Assembly: GCF_900115715.1 (NCBI RefSeq)
Contig: NZ_FOXM01000016.1
Span: 1-64,000, forward strand
Reading direction: 5' to 3'
DNA from: Geopseudomonas sagittaria
GTDB lineage: Bacteria; Pseudomonadota; Gammaproteobacteria; Pseudomonadales; Pseudomonadaceae
Length of the DNA: 64,000 bases
The position numbers and the translations under genes are program-made. Shown here piece by piece: positions 1 through 8,475 of this stretch (position 1 is the stretch's first letter; every line of letters starts with the position of its first letter). The notes below the pieces were generated by a model. That model was not told the origin of the DNA. It ran no database searches and saw only the letters and a list, made by a program, of their open reading frames with translations.

Positions 1-620
1 CTCACCGCCAGCACCGCTCGGCGGCCGATCCACGGCGACATCGCGTCATCACCGGCCTCGTCGCGATGGCTCATGGCTCGCATCTGGCCGCCCTGCAGGG
101 TCAGCCCGGCGAACTCCTGGGAGACGACGCTCGCCCCGGTGTAGGACGGCGGCAGCAGGCGGATGTCGGAGAAGGTCAGCACCGGCAGGTTGGGTTGCAG
201 CTCGCCGACCTTCAGCTCGGTCTTCGACACCCGGATTTTGAGCGCCGCCCCGGCACGGCTGTACTCGTCGGCCGGCTCGCCATCGGTGTGGCGCGGCATC
301 AGGCCGGTGCCCAGTGCGCCGGCGCGGTCCGCACTGCCGTCCAGCTTGATGCCCAAGAGTCCGATGGCATCGACGCCAAAGCCGACCGGGCCCGGGGTGT
401 AGCCGGACTTGAAGTTGAGGATGAAGCCCTGGGCCCACTCCTCCTGCTTGGACTGGGCGGCGGCAGGCACGTCGCGGAAGTCGCGGCTGAAGTAGTAGTT
501 GCGCGCGGTCAGGGTGGCGGTCGAGTCTGCGATGAAACCGCCGTCGGCGGCGTGAGAGGTCAGAGGCGTGGCCAGGGCTATGGCGAGCGCGAGGCGCTGC
601 GTTTTCGGCTGCTGGATCAT
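1..620 (-). CDS. OprD-family outer-membrane porin, N-terminal part
   Basis: The gene starts at the ATG complement ending at 620 and runs off the left edge, so about 206 codons are visible. The first residues form a signal peptide ([20 protein letters not shown], cleaved near SHA|ADGG). The mature start [20 protein letters not shown] and the motifs [15 protein letters not shown] and LKVGELQP are typical of OprD/BenF/OpdK beta-barrels, which take up small carboxylates. An AAGAGA sequence lies upstream as RBS. It is last in a leftward group nahG, MFS transporter, porin, so uptake of salicylate or a related aromatic acid is the likely role. The substrate is inferred from context; membership of the OprD family is firm. 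Confidence 0.9.
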   Translation of the reverse strand, partial: MIQQPKTQRLALAIALATPLTSHAADGGFIADSTATLTARNYYFSRDFRDVPAAAQSKQEEWAQGFILNFKSGYTPGPVGFGVDAIGLLGIKLDGSADRAGALGTGLMPRHTDGEPADEYSRAGAALKIRVSKTELKVGELQPNLPVLTFSDIRLLPPSYTGASVVSQEFAGLTLQGGQMRAMSHRDEAGDDAMSPWIGRRAVLAV

Positions 621-797
621 AGTTTTCTCTTGTTCTTATGTTTTCTGGGTACCCTGCTGCCTCTCGTCGGTGGCGGCACGCAGGGTGTGGGTTGCCGTCC
701 TGCCAGACGCACGGTCGGCAAGATGGCAGCAACGGAACGAACTGGCAGACGACGGGCCAACCGTTGCCGGAAGGCCCGCCCGGCGAGGAGGCGAAGG

Positions 798-2153
798 TCA
801 GCCCGCGGTTGGCTCCAGCGGCTTGGCTACCGTCACGTCGGGGCAGGGCAACCGGCCCGGCCGGTGCCAAAGGAACACCCCGATGGCGATCGCCCCCACC
901 ACGCCCGGCGCCGCGAAGGCAAGGAAGCTGACCTGCAGCGGCATCGACGCCGCATGCAGGGCACCGCCGAGCAGCGGACCGATGATGGCACCGATGCGGC
1001 CGATGCCCATGGCCCAGCCCAGCCCCGTGGAGCGGATGTGCGCGGGGTAGAACTGCACCGTGCAGGCATTGGCGAGGATCTGCGTGCCGATGGTGCAGGC
1101 GCCGGCGATGCCGATCAGCAGGTACAGCACCGGCAGCGGCGACTTCAGCGCCAGCAAGCTGAGCGAGAGCGCGCCGCCGACGAAGAAGCCCAGCAGCACC
1201 CGTCCGAGACCGATGCGATCCGCCAGCCAGCCACCACCGACGGCGCCGAAGATGGCCCCGAAGTTGAGCACCAGCAGGAAGGCCAGGCTGGAGTTCAACC
1301 CGTAGCCGGCCGCATTCATCAGCTTGGGCAGCCAGGAGCTCAGGGCGTAGATCATCAGCAGGCAGCAGAAGAACGCCAGCCAGAGCATGAGGGTGTTGAG
1401 CAGGCGGCCTTCCTGGAACAGTTGCGGGATCGAGCCCTTGGCGGCCTTGCCCGTGGCGAGACTCAACTGGTCTCCCGAGCGGGGCTGGTAGTCAGGCACC
1501 GCCCGGCGCAGCAGTCCCTGGGCACGCTCCACCTGCCCCTGACGCAACAGGAAGTTCAGCGACTCAGGCAACTGGCGTACCAGCAGCGGCAGCACCAGCA
1601 GCGGAATCACCGCGACGAAGAACACCGCTTGCCAGCCCCAGTTCGGCATCAACAGCATGCCCAGCCCGGCGGAGAGCATCCCGCCGACGGAGTAGCCACT
1701 GAACATGATCGCCACCAGGGTGCTGCGCAGCTTCTTCGGCGCGTATTCGTTCATCAGCGCCACCACGTTGGGCATCACCCCGCCGATGCCGAGTCCGGCG
1801 AGAAAGCGGCACAGGGCGAACTCCTCGGGACTGCGCGCGAAGCCATTGATGACGGTGAAACCGCTGAACAGGATCACGCAGGTCATGATGGTCTTGCGCC
1901 GCCCGATGCGGTCCGACAGGGGGCCGAAGAACAGCGCCCCCAGCATCATCCCCACCAGCGCGCAGCTGCCCAGCAGGCCAGCCTCCAGTGCGGTCAACCC
2001 CCAGTCCTTCATCAGCGCAGGTAACACAACACCGTAGATGACCAGATCGTAACCGTCGAAAATGATGATCAGCGCGCACCAGAACAGTACACGCATGTGA
2101 AAGGCATTGAAGCGCGCCCCGTCCAGCAGGGCTCCTGCATCGATCGTACGCAT
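798..2153 (-). CDS. MFS transporter, aromatic acid:H+ symporter (AAHS, BenK/PcaK-like)
   Basis: The 451-residue protein has the usual AAHS length and twelve predicted membrane helices. Helix 1 carries DGYDLVIYGVVLP, the AAHS form of the DxxD signature, and loop 2-3 carries GPLSDRIGRRKTI, the MFS motif A. A second GGGWLADRIGLGRVL copy lies between helices 8 and 9. AAHS members import protonated aromatic acids such as benzoate, 4-hydroxybenzoate or protocatechuate. The gene lies 75 bp downstream of nahG on the same strand and upstream of an OprD porin, which suggests salicylate uptake. The start at 2153 is preceded by an AAGAAGAG-type RBS. The exact substrate is inferred. Confidence 0.9.
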   Translation of the reverse strand: MRTIDAGALLDGARFNAFHMRVLFWCALIIIFDGYDLVIYGVVLPALMKDWGLTALEAGLLGSCALVGMMLGALFFGPLSDRIGRRKTIMTCVILFSGFTVINGFARSPEEFALCRFLAGLGIGGVMPNVVALMNEYAPKKLRSTLVAIMFSGYSVGGMLSAGLGMLLMPNWGWQAVFFVAVIPLLVLPLLVRQLPESLNFLLRQGQVERAQGLLRRAVPDYQPRSGDQLSLATGKAAKGSIPQLFQEGRLLNTLMLWLAFFCCLLMIYALSSWLPKLMNAAGYGLNSSLAFLLVLNFGAIFGAVGGGWLADRIGLGRVLLGFFVGGALSLSLLALKSPLPVLYLLIGIAGACTIGTQILANACTVQFYPAHIRSTGLGWAMGIGRIGAIIGPLLGGALHAASMPLQVSFLAFAAPGVVGAIAIGVFLWHRPGRLPCPDVTVAKPLEPTAG

Positions 2154-2228
2154 GGTATGGCTCTTCTTGTCATTGTTATTGAGCCGGGGACGCCGTCTGG
2201 TGCGCCCCCGGAATGGGCAGCCGTCGTC

Positions 2229-3521
2229 TCAGGCGCAGGCGCTCATGGCTTCCCAACCCAGACGCGCACGGGCCGCGTCCAGGTCGGCATCGAGATCGTG
2301 GTTCCACAGCCAGTCGAAGCGGGTCGCCAGGACATCCCCCAGCGCCTGCTCGTTCGCACCGACGACCGGGTCGCGCAGTTCGTAAAGTTCGCCGGCCTCC
2401 CAGGAAGTTCGCTGCACGCGGCAGGCGCGGGGGCGGCGCAGGGCGTCGTAGGCTTCGAGCAGCTCGGCGAGGTTGCTGGCATCGGCTCTCACATCGCCCA
2501 GCAGGCGGGCGAGGAAGTAGGCGTCCTCCAGCCCCTGGCCGGCGCCGGCGCCCTGGTGCGGCAACATGGCGTGGGCGGCGTCGCCGATCAGGGCGACCCG
2601 ACCGTGCACGTAGCCTGGCAGCTCCGCCAAGTCGTGCAGTGCCCAGAGAGTTGGCGCTGGGATGCACTCCAGCAGGACGCGCGCGGCGTCGCCCCAGCCG
2701 GTGAAGGCGTCGAGCATCTCGCGCTGGCTCGTCTCGCTCACCCAGGGGGCATCCGCGGGCCAGGTCGGCTCCGGCTGGCTGCGGTCGGAGATGAAGGCCA
2801 CCACGTTGATGATGCGACCGTGCTTCACCGGGAAGGTCAGAATATGGCCGTCGAGTCCCAGATACATCTGCGGCACGTCCACCAGGTGCTCGTCGATGCC
2901 GTGGGCCTGATAGGCTTCGCGCAGGCGCTGGCTGTCGATCATCCCGCGATAGGCGCGGGTCCCGGTGTAGCGCGGCGCCTGCGGCGCCACCCCCTGGCCT
3001 TCCAGCACATGGCTGCGCAGCGCGGACTTGATGCCGTCGGCGCCGATCAGCAGGTCGCAGCGGTAATCCGTGCCGTCGGTGAACAGCACCCGCACCTCAT
3101 CGCCCTGCTGCTCGACCTGGGTGGCGCGCTTGCTGAATTGGGCGATACCTTCGGGCAGGTGGGCGACCAGCGCGTCGAGGAAGTCCGCCCGGTGCACCGA
3201 GGACTGGCCTACGCCGGGAGCTATGCTGGCCCCCAGGTAGCCGGCATCGCTGCCGCGGCGCCATTCGAACCACACGTCCTGCCAGGGCTCCGGCGTACGG
3301 TCGGCGACCTGCAGATAGGCCTCGCCCAGTCCCAGGCCGGCGATGGCGCGCACCGCGTTGGGGCCGAAGGACACGCCGGCACCTACCTCGCCGAACGCCG
3401 GCGCGGACTCGAACAGCTGTACTTGGAGATGGGAATGGCGGCACAGATCCAGTGCCAGGCCGACGCCGGAAATGCCGCCGCCGATGATGCCGATGCGCAA
3501 GGCAGGTTTGTTGTTGTTCAT
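2229..3521 (-). CDS. nahG: Salicylate 1-monooxygenase (salicylate hydroxylase)
   Basis: This class A FAD/NADH monooxygenase converts salicylate to catechol and CO2. The protein (430 aa) resembles, from memory, NAH7/pDTG1 NahG along almost its whole length. It has the dinucleotide motif GGGISG at residues 14-19, EVGAGVSFGPNAVRAI, the middle motif LLIGADGIKS, and the FAD ribityl motif LIGDAAHAMLPHQGAGAGQG near residue 315. The C-terminus is a few residues shorter than in plasmid NahG. It is divergent from nahR, and a NahR-like site lies in the 153-bp gap, so salicylate-induced expression is expected. No catechol dioxygenase gene is nearby; catechol is presumably handled elsewhere in the genome. 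Confidence 0.95.
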   Translation of the reverse strand: MNNNKPALRIGIIGGGISGVGLALDLCRHSHLQVQLFESAPAFGEVGAGVSFGPNAVRAIAGLGLGEAYLQVADRTPEPWQDVWFEWRRGSDAGYLGASIAPGVGQSSVHRADFLDALVAHLPEGIAQFSKRATQVEQQGDEVRVLFTDGTDYRCDLLIGADGIKSALRSHVLEGQGVAPQAPRYTGTRAYRGMIDSQRLREAYQAHGIDEHLVDVPQMYLGLDGHILTFPVKHGRIINVVAFISDRSQPEPTWPADAPWVSETSQREMLDAFTGWGDAARVLLECIPAPTLWALHDLAELPGYVHGRVALIGDAAHAMLPHQGAGAGQGLEDAYFLARLLGDVRADASNLAELLEAYDALRRPRACRVQRTSWEAGELYELRDPVVGANEQALGDVLATRFDWLWNHDLDADLDAARARLGWEAMSACA

Positions 3522-3611
3522 GCGGGTACCCGTGATGGTTTTGTTGTTTGGGTAGGACCTATCATGGCGAAGCCAGCTCTATTGATAAATGCACCAAACA
3601 CCATACAGACT

Positions 3612-3626
3612 ATTAGTACTGTGAAT
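3612..3626 (-). promoter_or_regulatory. NahR-like operator in the nahG/nahR gap
   Basis: On the minus strand the site reads ATTCACAGTACTAAT. It fits the published NahR recognition pattern ATTCACGCTN2TGAT at 10 of 13 fixed positions, with the ATTCAC half exact. It lies about 90 bp before the nahG start codon, which suits an activator site upstream of a -35 box. The pattern match is seen; binding is inferred. Confidence 0.55.
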
Positions 3627-3674
3627 GTTCCCGCCACCCCGGCGGGGCGTAGGCGATGACCCGAGCGAGGCTCC

Positions 3675-4577
3675 ATGGAACTGCGTGACCTGGATCTGAA
3701 CCTGCTGGTGGTATTCAACCAGTTGCTGGTGGACCGACGCGTCTCCACCGCCGCGGAGAGCCTGGGCCTGACCCAGCCTGCCGTGAGCAACGCCCTGAAG
3801 CGCCTGCGCACCGCGCTGCAGGACGACCTCTTCGTGCGCACCTACCAGGGCATGGAGCCCACCCCCTACGCTGCGCAGTTGGCCGAACCCGTCGCCCAGG
3901 CGTTGCACACCCTGCGCGAAGCCCTCCATCATCAGGAGCGCTTCGACCCGCTGACCAGTGAGCGCACCTTCACCCTGGCCATGACCGACATCGGCGAGAT
4001 CTATTTCATGCCCCGGCTGATGGATGCGCTCACTCGCCAGGCGCCCCGTTGCGTGATCAGCACCGTGCGCGACAGTTCTGTGAGCATGGTGCAGGCCCTG
4101 CAGGACGGCACCGTGGACCTGGCCGTGGGCCTGCTGCCCAACCTGCAGGCCGGCTTCTTCCAGCGCCGGTTGTTCCACAACCGCTACGTGTGCCTGTGCT
4201 GCAAGGACCATCCGGCCACCCGCGAGCCCCTGACCCTGGAGCGCTTCTGCGCCTACGGCCATGTGCGCGTCATCGCCGCCAGCACCGGCCACGGCGAAGT
4301 GGACACCCACATGACGCGGGCCGGCATCCGGCGCGACATCCGTTTGGAAGTGCCGCACTTCGTCGCCGTCGGCCATATCCTGCAGCGCACCGAGCTGCTC
4401 GCCACCGTGCCCGAGCGTTTCGCCGACTGCTGCGTGGAGCCCTTCGGCCTGACCACCCTGCCCCTCCCCGTGGCCCTGCCGGAAATCGCCATCAACATGT
4501 TCTGGCACGCGAAGTACCACAAAGACCCGGCCAACCGCTGGTTGCGGCAGCTGATGTTCGAGCTGTTTTCGGATTGA
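3675..4577 (+). CDS. nahR: LysR-type salicylate-responsive activator NahR/SalR
   Basis: The protein is 300 aa, the exact NahR length. Its N-terminus MELRDLDLNLLVVFNQLLVD and HTH (TAAESLGLTQPAVSNALKRL) match NahR as I remember it, as do the core TFTLAMTDIGEIYFMPRLMD and the C-terminal EIAINMFWHAKYHKD. NahR binds salicylate and activates the nah and sal operons. Divergent placement against nahG repeats the arrangement of known salA/salR pairs. A GCGAGG sequence a few bases before the ATG may act as RBS. Confidence in function is high because similarity covers both the DNA-binding and effector domains. Confidence 0.93.
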   Translation: MELRDLDLNLLVVFNQLLVDRRVSTAAESLGLTQPAVSNALKRLRTALQDDLFVRTYQGMEPTPYAAQLAEPVAQALHTLREALHHQERFDPLTSERTFTLAMTDIGEIYFMPRLMDALTRQAPRCVISTVRDSSVSMVQALQDGTVDLAVGLLPNLQAGFFQRRLFHNRYVCLCCKDHPATREPLTLERFCAYGHVRVIAASTGHGEVDTHMTRAGIRRDIRLEVPHFVAVGHILQRTELLATVPERFADCCVEPFGLTTLPLPVALPEIAINMFWHAKYHKDPANRWLRQLMFELFSD

Positions 4578-4741
4578 GCGTCGATTAGGCCGGAGCGATG
4601 CGGGAGGCAGTGATCTTGCGCAGCCAGCTTGCCCCCGGATTGGCAACGGGGGCAGCTCATCAACCGGCAGCTCTTGTAGACGGCGCTGGGTGATACCCCA
4701 GTCGAACCGGCGGTGCCGATCCGCCGGCGCGGCCACTGCCA

Positions 4742-5659
4742 TCAGGCCATTGGCGTCGCCAGACGCTGGGCGATGAAATTGACGAACGCCTTTATCTTCG
4801 GCAAGGGCTGACGGCTGGAGGGCCAGAGGATGCAGAGCGTGCGGCGATCCTCGACGTACGAGGCCAGAAGTGCGAGCAGACTTCCCTTGGCGATCGCTTC
4901 AGCGACGACGAAGTCCGGCAGACAGGCTATCCCCTGCCCTGCCTCGGCCATTGCCAGCAAGGGGTCGATGGCGTTGGTGACCGCGGTCTGGGGCAGGTCG
5001 AGGTGCAGCGGCTCGCCCCTTTCCACCAGCGGCCAGGGATCGAGCTTGCCGCTTGTGGGATAGCGATAGTGCAGGCAGGCGTGAGTCGCGAGTTCGAGCG
5101 GATGCGCAGGCATGCCGTGGCGGGCAAGGTAGGACGGAGCGGCTACCAGCCGATGACTGAAGCCGCTCAGCGCACGCATGACCAGGCGCGAGTCCTGTAC
5201 CTCACCTATGCGCATGACGGCGTCGAAGCCCTCCTCGATCACGTTCACCAGGCGGTCGCTGAAGTCCAGCTCCAGTTCGATGGCGGGATACGCCTGCTGG
5301 AAGGCGATCAGATGAGGCATCAGACGCACGCCCAACTGCGGAAGGCTAATGCGCAGTTTGCCTTGCGGCTTGCCGGCTGCCTGCGTCAGCTCGCGCTCGG
5401 CAACCTCAAGCTCGGCGAAGACACGGTGGCATCGCTGCAGGAACAGCGAGCCCTCGGCGGTCAGCGTGATGGCGCGCGTGGAGCGATGGAAGAGCCTGAC
5501 GCCCAGGCGCTCCTCCAGGCGCGCCACCGCCTTGCCGATGGCTGAGGAGGACACCCCCAGGCGCCTGCCCGCCTCGGTGAAGCTGCGCGTTTCGGCGGCC
5601 TGGACGAAAGCGCCAAGGGCGCCGAGATGGTCCATTCGGGAGCTCACATTAATTCCCAA
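4742..5659 (-). CDS. LysR-family regulator, divergent from the flavin monooxygenase operon
   Basis: This is a 305-aa LysR protein: winged HTH in about residues 9-66 (FTEAGRRLGVSSSAIGKAVARLEE), then a substrate-binding fold starting RISLPQLGVRLMPHLIAFQQ. The motifs RLEERLGVRLFHRSTRAI and RIGEVQDSRLVMRAL place it in the subgroup that often neighbours dehydrogenases and oxidoreductases. A second possible start is the ATG at 5635 (MDHLGALGAF), which fits the usual LysR N-terminus better. It is divergent from the operon at 5771-9459, and a perfect T-N11-A inverted repeat lies just upstream, so it probably controls that operon. The inducer is unknown. Confidence 0.88.
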   Translation of the reverse strand: MGINVSSRMDHLGALGAFVQAAETRSFTEAGRRLGVSSSAIGKAVARLEERLGVRLFHRSTRAITLTAEGSLFLQRCHRVFAELEVAERELTQAAGKPQGKLRISLPQLGVRLMPHLIAFQQAYPAIELELDFSDRLVNVIEEGFDAVMRIGEVQDSRLVMRALSGFSHRLVAAPSYLARHGMPAHPLELATHACLHYRYPTSGKLDPWPLVERGEPLHLDLPQTAVTNAIDPLLAMAEAGQGIACLPDFVVAEAIAKGSLLALLASYVEDRRTLCILWPSSRQPLPKIKAFVNFIAQRLATPMA

Positions 5660-5661
5660 GA

Positions 5662-5678
5662 TTCCGAAATGATCGGAA
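5662..5678. promoter_or_regulatory. LysR-type operator (inverted repeat)
   Basis: TTCCGA at 5662-5667 and TCGGAA at 5673-5678 form a perfect 6-bp inverted repeat with a 5-bp spacer. This is the T-N11-A layout of LysR sites. It sits in the 111-bp gap between the LysR gene and the first monooxygenase gene. The repeat is seen; the binding partner is inferred. Confidence 0.5.
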
Positions 5679-5770
5679 CTTTAGCTTATTTTTCTTTCAA
5701 GGTGTGCCCCCTATAGTCGCGCTTCCCGTGACCTGGATATGCAGGCCGACGGTATCGAAACGAGGCAACC

Positions 5771-6787
5771 ATGAACTCCATACGCCCACTCACCGCGCTG
5801 CCGCCGGAACTCGCAGAGCACCGCGGCTATGCCCGGATCTTTCAGCCAGGGCAACTGACCTTCGGCTTCATCGCACCGCTCGAGAGCTACCCCGACACTC
5901 CCTGGCCGACGCTCGCCGACCACCAGAACATGGCCCGAAAGGTCGACGAGGCGGGCTTTTCGGCGATCTGGCTACGCGATGTCCCGTTCTACGACCCAAA
6001 CTTCGGCGACCTCGGCCAGCTTCTGGACCCCCTGGTCTACGCCGGCTACCTGGCTGCGGTGACAAAGCACATCGCCATCGGTACCGCCGGCATCGTGCTG
6101 CCGCTGAGGGATCCGCTGATCCTTGCCAAACAGGCGACGAGCATCGACCAATTGCTGGGTGGCCGCTTCATTCTCGGCCTGGCCACCGGTGACCGCACCA
6201 GCGAATATCCGGCGTTCGGCCGCGACTTCGACAACCGCGCCGAACGCTTTCGCGATGCCCTGGCCATGCTGCGGGCGGCCACGGAGCAAACATGGCCCAT
6301 GCATGTCTCGCGGTTCTACGGACAGCTCGACGGCAGCCTGGATCTGCTTCCCAAGCCGCGTGCCGCCCGGCTCCCGACGCTGGTGATCGGCATGGCCGGA
6401 CAGTGCATGGAGTGGATCGCCAATCACGCTGACGGCGTGCTCTGGTACCTGACCGACCCGGCACGCATTCCGGATATCGTCAACCAATGGCGAGCCGCCT
6501 GCGCCGGCATGCCCTTCAAGCCCTATGGCTACGGCACCTTCTTCGACCTGGACCGCGATCCGAACCTGCCGCTGCAGCCCGGGCGCGTCATGCGGGCCGG
6601 GCGCAATACGCTCATCGACCTGTGGCGGCGCCAACAGGATCAGGGCGTCTGCCACGTTGCGCTGAACTTCAAGCCCCAGCGCAGGCCTGCCGCGGAGGTC
6701 ATCGACGAGCTGGGGGAATACGTCCTGCCCCATTTCCCCATCGGCCACCCCGCAAGCCTTGCCCCAGCGCAGATGGAGGCGCCGTGA
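5771..6787 (+). CDS. LLM-class flavin-dependent oxidoreductase (luciferase-like)
   Basis: The 338-aa protein has a bacterial-luciferase-like TIM barrel: LTFGFIAPLESYPDTPWPTLADH at the N-terminus, the flavin-site strand AIWLRDVPFYDP, the segment IAIGTAGIVLPLRDPLILAKQATSIDQL, and FILGLATGDRTSEYPAFG. This pattern resembles the BA3436-type (TIGR03571) branch. Such enzymes use FMNH2 and O2 to oxygenate or cleave small molecules. It is first in a four-gene rightward operon; its TGA overlaps the next ATG (TGATG). The start at 5771 follows GAGGCAACC. The substrate is unknown and there is no reductase gene beside it, so a shared flavin reductase is implied. Confidence 0.85.
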   Translation: MNSIRPLTALPPELAEHRGYARIFQPGQLTFGFIAPLESYPDTPWPTLADHQNMARKVDEAGFSAIWLRDVPFYDPNFGDLGQLLDPLVYAGYLAAVTKHIAIGTAGIVLPLRDPLILAKQATSIDQLLGGRFILGLATGDRTSEYPAFGRDFDNRAERFRDALAMLRAATEQTWPMHVSRFYGQLDGSLDLLPKPRAARLPTLVIGMAGQCMEWIANHADGVLWYLTDPARIPDIVNQWRAACAGMPFKPYGYGTFFDLDRDPNLPLQPGRVMRAGRNTLIDLWRRQQDQGVCHVALNFKPQRRPAAEVIDELGEYVLPHFPIGHPASLAPAQMEAP

Positions 6788-7587
6788 TGAACCACCCCGC
6801 ACACGCCATGGACTTCATTTTCCAGACCCGCCTGGGTAGCTATCCCTTGGCAGCACAGTGCGAAATGCTGGCCGAGCTTGGCTATCAGGGGTTGACGGTG
6901 TCCTGGTGGAGCCAGGAGCTGGCCGAGCTGCCACGGGTCAAGGAGCGCTGGGGGCTGGACGTCGGGGCCATCTACGCGATCTACCGCCAAGGCCTTGAGT
7001 CGCGCTTGGTTCGGCTGTTCGAGAGCGTCGAGGGGTGCGGCTCTATCGAGCTGGCCCTGCATTCCGGCGAGTCCGTCACGGATGCCGATCGCCGGATGCT
7101 CGATCGGCTGCTACCGATCTGCGAGCGGCGGAACATCGAGCTGGTGCTCTACCCGCACATACGCTACGGCATGCAGACCACCTCCGAGGCCATCTCCCTG
7201 TGCAAGGAGTTCGACCATCCACGCCTGGGCATCGTGTTCAACGGCTACCACTGGTACGCAACCCAGGAGAAAGCGCTCGAGCAGCGCTTGGACGCGCTCT
7301 GGCCCTGGCTCAGGCAGGTGAACATCGCCGGTTGCCGCCTGTCGCCGCTGGGCTGGGGAGGTGCCGCCACCATCGAACCCCTGGACGAGGGGGAGATGGA
7401 CAACTTCGTGCTGCTTGGCGCACTGACGCGGCGTGGCTATCAGGGCCGCTACGCCTTCCTCGGCTGGGAAAGCATGGGGGGCGATGTCTACGGCAACCTG
7501 CGTCGCTCGCTGACCGCCTTCAGGTCCATGGAGCGTCGCCTGTTGCACCACCCCCACTGGGCGGTGATGGACCAGCTGCCGTACTGA
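6787..7587 (+). CDS. Xylose-isomerase-like TIM-barrel protein, copy 1
   Basis: This is a 266-aa protein of the sugar-phosphate isomerase/epimerase (AP endonuclease family 2) fold. Shared landmarks are QCEMLAELGYQGLTVSWW, ERRNIELVLYPHIRYGMQTT, HPRLGIVFNGYHWYA and RLSPLGWGGAATIEPLDEGE. The E, H and D/H residues expected for a metal site are plausible (for example YPH and GYHWY). Its start overlaps the stop of the preceding monooxygenase gene, so translation is probably coupled. It is clearly paralogous to the next gene: both share the FNGYHWYA and LSPLGWGG segments. The reaction (isomerase, epimerase, hydrolase or lyase) cannot be told from sequence. Confidence 0.82.
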   Translation: MNHPAHAMDFIFQTRLGSYPLAAQCEMLAELGYQGLTVSWWSQELAELPRVKERWGLDVGAIYAIYRQGLESRLVRLFESVEGCGSIELALHSGESVTDADRRMLDRLLPICERRNIELVLYPHIRYGMQTTSEAISLCKEFDHPRLGIVFNGYHWYATQEKALEQRLDALWPWLRQVNIAGCRLSPLGWGGAATIEPLDEGEMDNFVLLGALTRRGYQGRYAFLGWESMGGDVYGNLRRSLTAFRSMERRLLHHPHWAVMDQLPY

Positions 7588-7612
7588 CCCCAAAGCGCGA
7601 GAGAGCCTTTCC

Positions 7613-8422
7613 ATGAAACTACCGATTCACGCGCTGGATTCCTTCTTCTACACATCGATGGGCGTCTACAGCTTCCGCTCGCAGTGCGAAATGCTCGCGG
7701 AGATCGGCTACGACGCGATCACGGTTGCGGCATGGGGTGGGCAGCCGTTGACCGATCTGTCGCTGCTGCCCAGCGTCAAGACCGAGCACGGACTGGACAT
7801 CGCGGCGCTATACCTGGTTCTGCACGAGGGGCGCAACGACGCCATGCTGCGGCGAATCGTCGAGTCCGTCGAAGGCGTGGAGCTGATCGAGCTCGCCGTG
7901 CAGTCCTCGCTCAATGGCGAGCCGGCGATCCTGCGGGTGATCGAAAGCCTGCTGCCGATTGTCGAGCGGCGCGGCCTGCGCCTGGCGCTGTACCCGCACC
8001 GCCATCACGTTACGGAAACCACTTCGCAGGTCGTCGCTATCTGCCAGCACTTCGATCACCCGCAGCTGGGGGCCACCTTCAATGGCTACCACTGGTATGC
8101 CAGCGAGGAAGGCGACCTCGAAGGGCGTCTGTGCGCAATGCAGCCCTGGCTGATGCAGGTGACCACGTCCGGCTCAGCGCTTTCACCTCTGGGCTGGGGC
8201 GGCGTGGCCACAATGGAACCCCCGGACCGCGGCGAACTGGACAACTTCGCTTTGCTCGCCGCGCTGTCGCGCATGGGCTACCGCGGCCGCATCGGGCTGC
8301 TGGGCTGGGACTACTGCGGGGACGTCTATCTGAAGCTGCAACGCTCCCTGGCGACCATCCGCGAGATGCAGGAGCGCCTGAGCCGTCACCCTCAGTGGGC
8401 TCCGCTCGCCGGCGGGCAATGA
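7613..8422 (+). CDS. Xylose-isomerase-like TIM-barrel protein, copy 2
   Basis: This 269-aa tandem paralogue of the preceding gene shares YSFRSQCEMLAEIGYDAITV, ERRGLRLALYPHRHHVTETT, HPQLGATFNGYHWYA, LSPLGWGGVATMEPPDRGE and a GLLGWDY C-terminal strand. The gap from copy 1 is only 25 bp and holds a GAGAG sequence before the ATG at 7613. Two retained, diverged copies in one operon suggest either a heteromeric enzyme or two consecutive reactions on similar substrates. A specific function cannot be assigned. Confidence 0.82.
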   Translation: MKLPIHALDSFFYTSMGVYSFRSQCEMLAEIGYDAITVAAWGGQPLTDLSLLPSVKTEHGLDIAALYLVLHEGRNDAMLRRIVESVEGVELIELAVQSSLNGEPAILRVIESLLPIVERRGLRLALYPHRHHVTETTSQVVAICQHFDHPQLGATFNGYHWYASEEGDLEGRLCAMQPWLMQVTTSGSALSPLGWGGVATMEPPDRGELDNFALLAALSRMGYRGRIGLLGWDYCGDVYLKLQRSLATIREMQERLSRHPQWAPLAGGQ

Positions 8423-8475
8423 GCGTCGAGCGCCCCCTTCATCCCCTTGTTCAATCCTTGAAAAATGGAGACCCC

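Noticed and set aside
66-2024. Long open frame on the + strand opposite the porin and MFS genes
   Set aside because: It is an antisense shadow caused by high GC; composition is Arg/Gly/Gln-rich with no domain, while the minus strand encodes clear OprD and MFS proteins.
2097-3659. 520-codon + strand frame over nahG
   Set aside because: Antisense to a near-canonical NahG; no RBS or recognisable fold.
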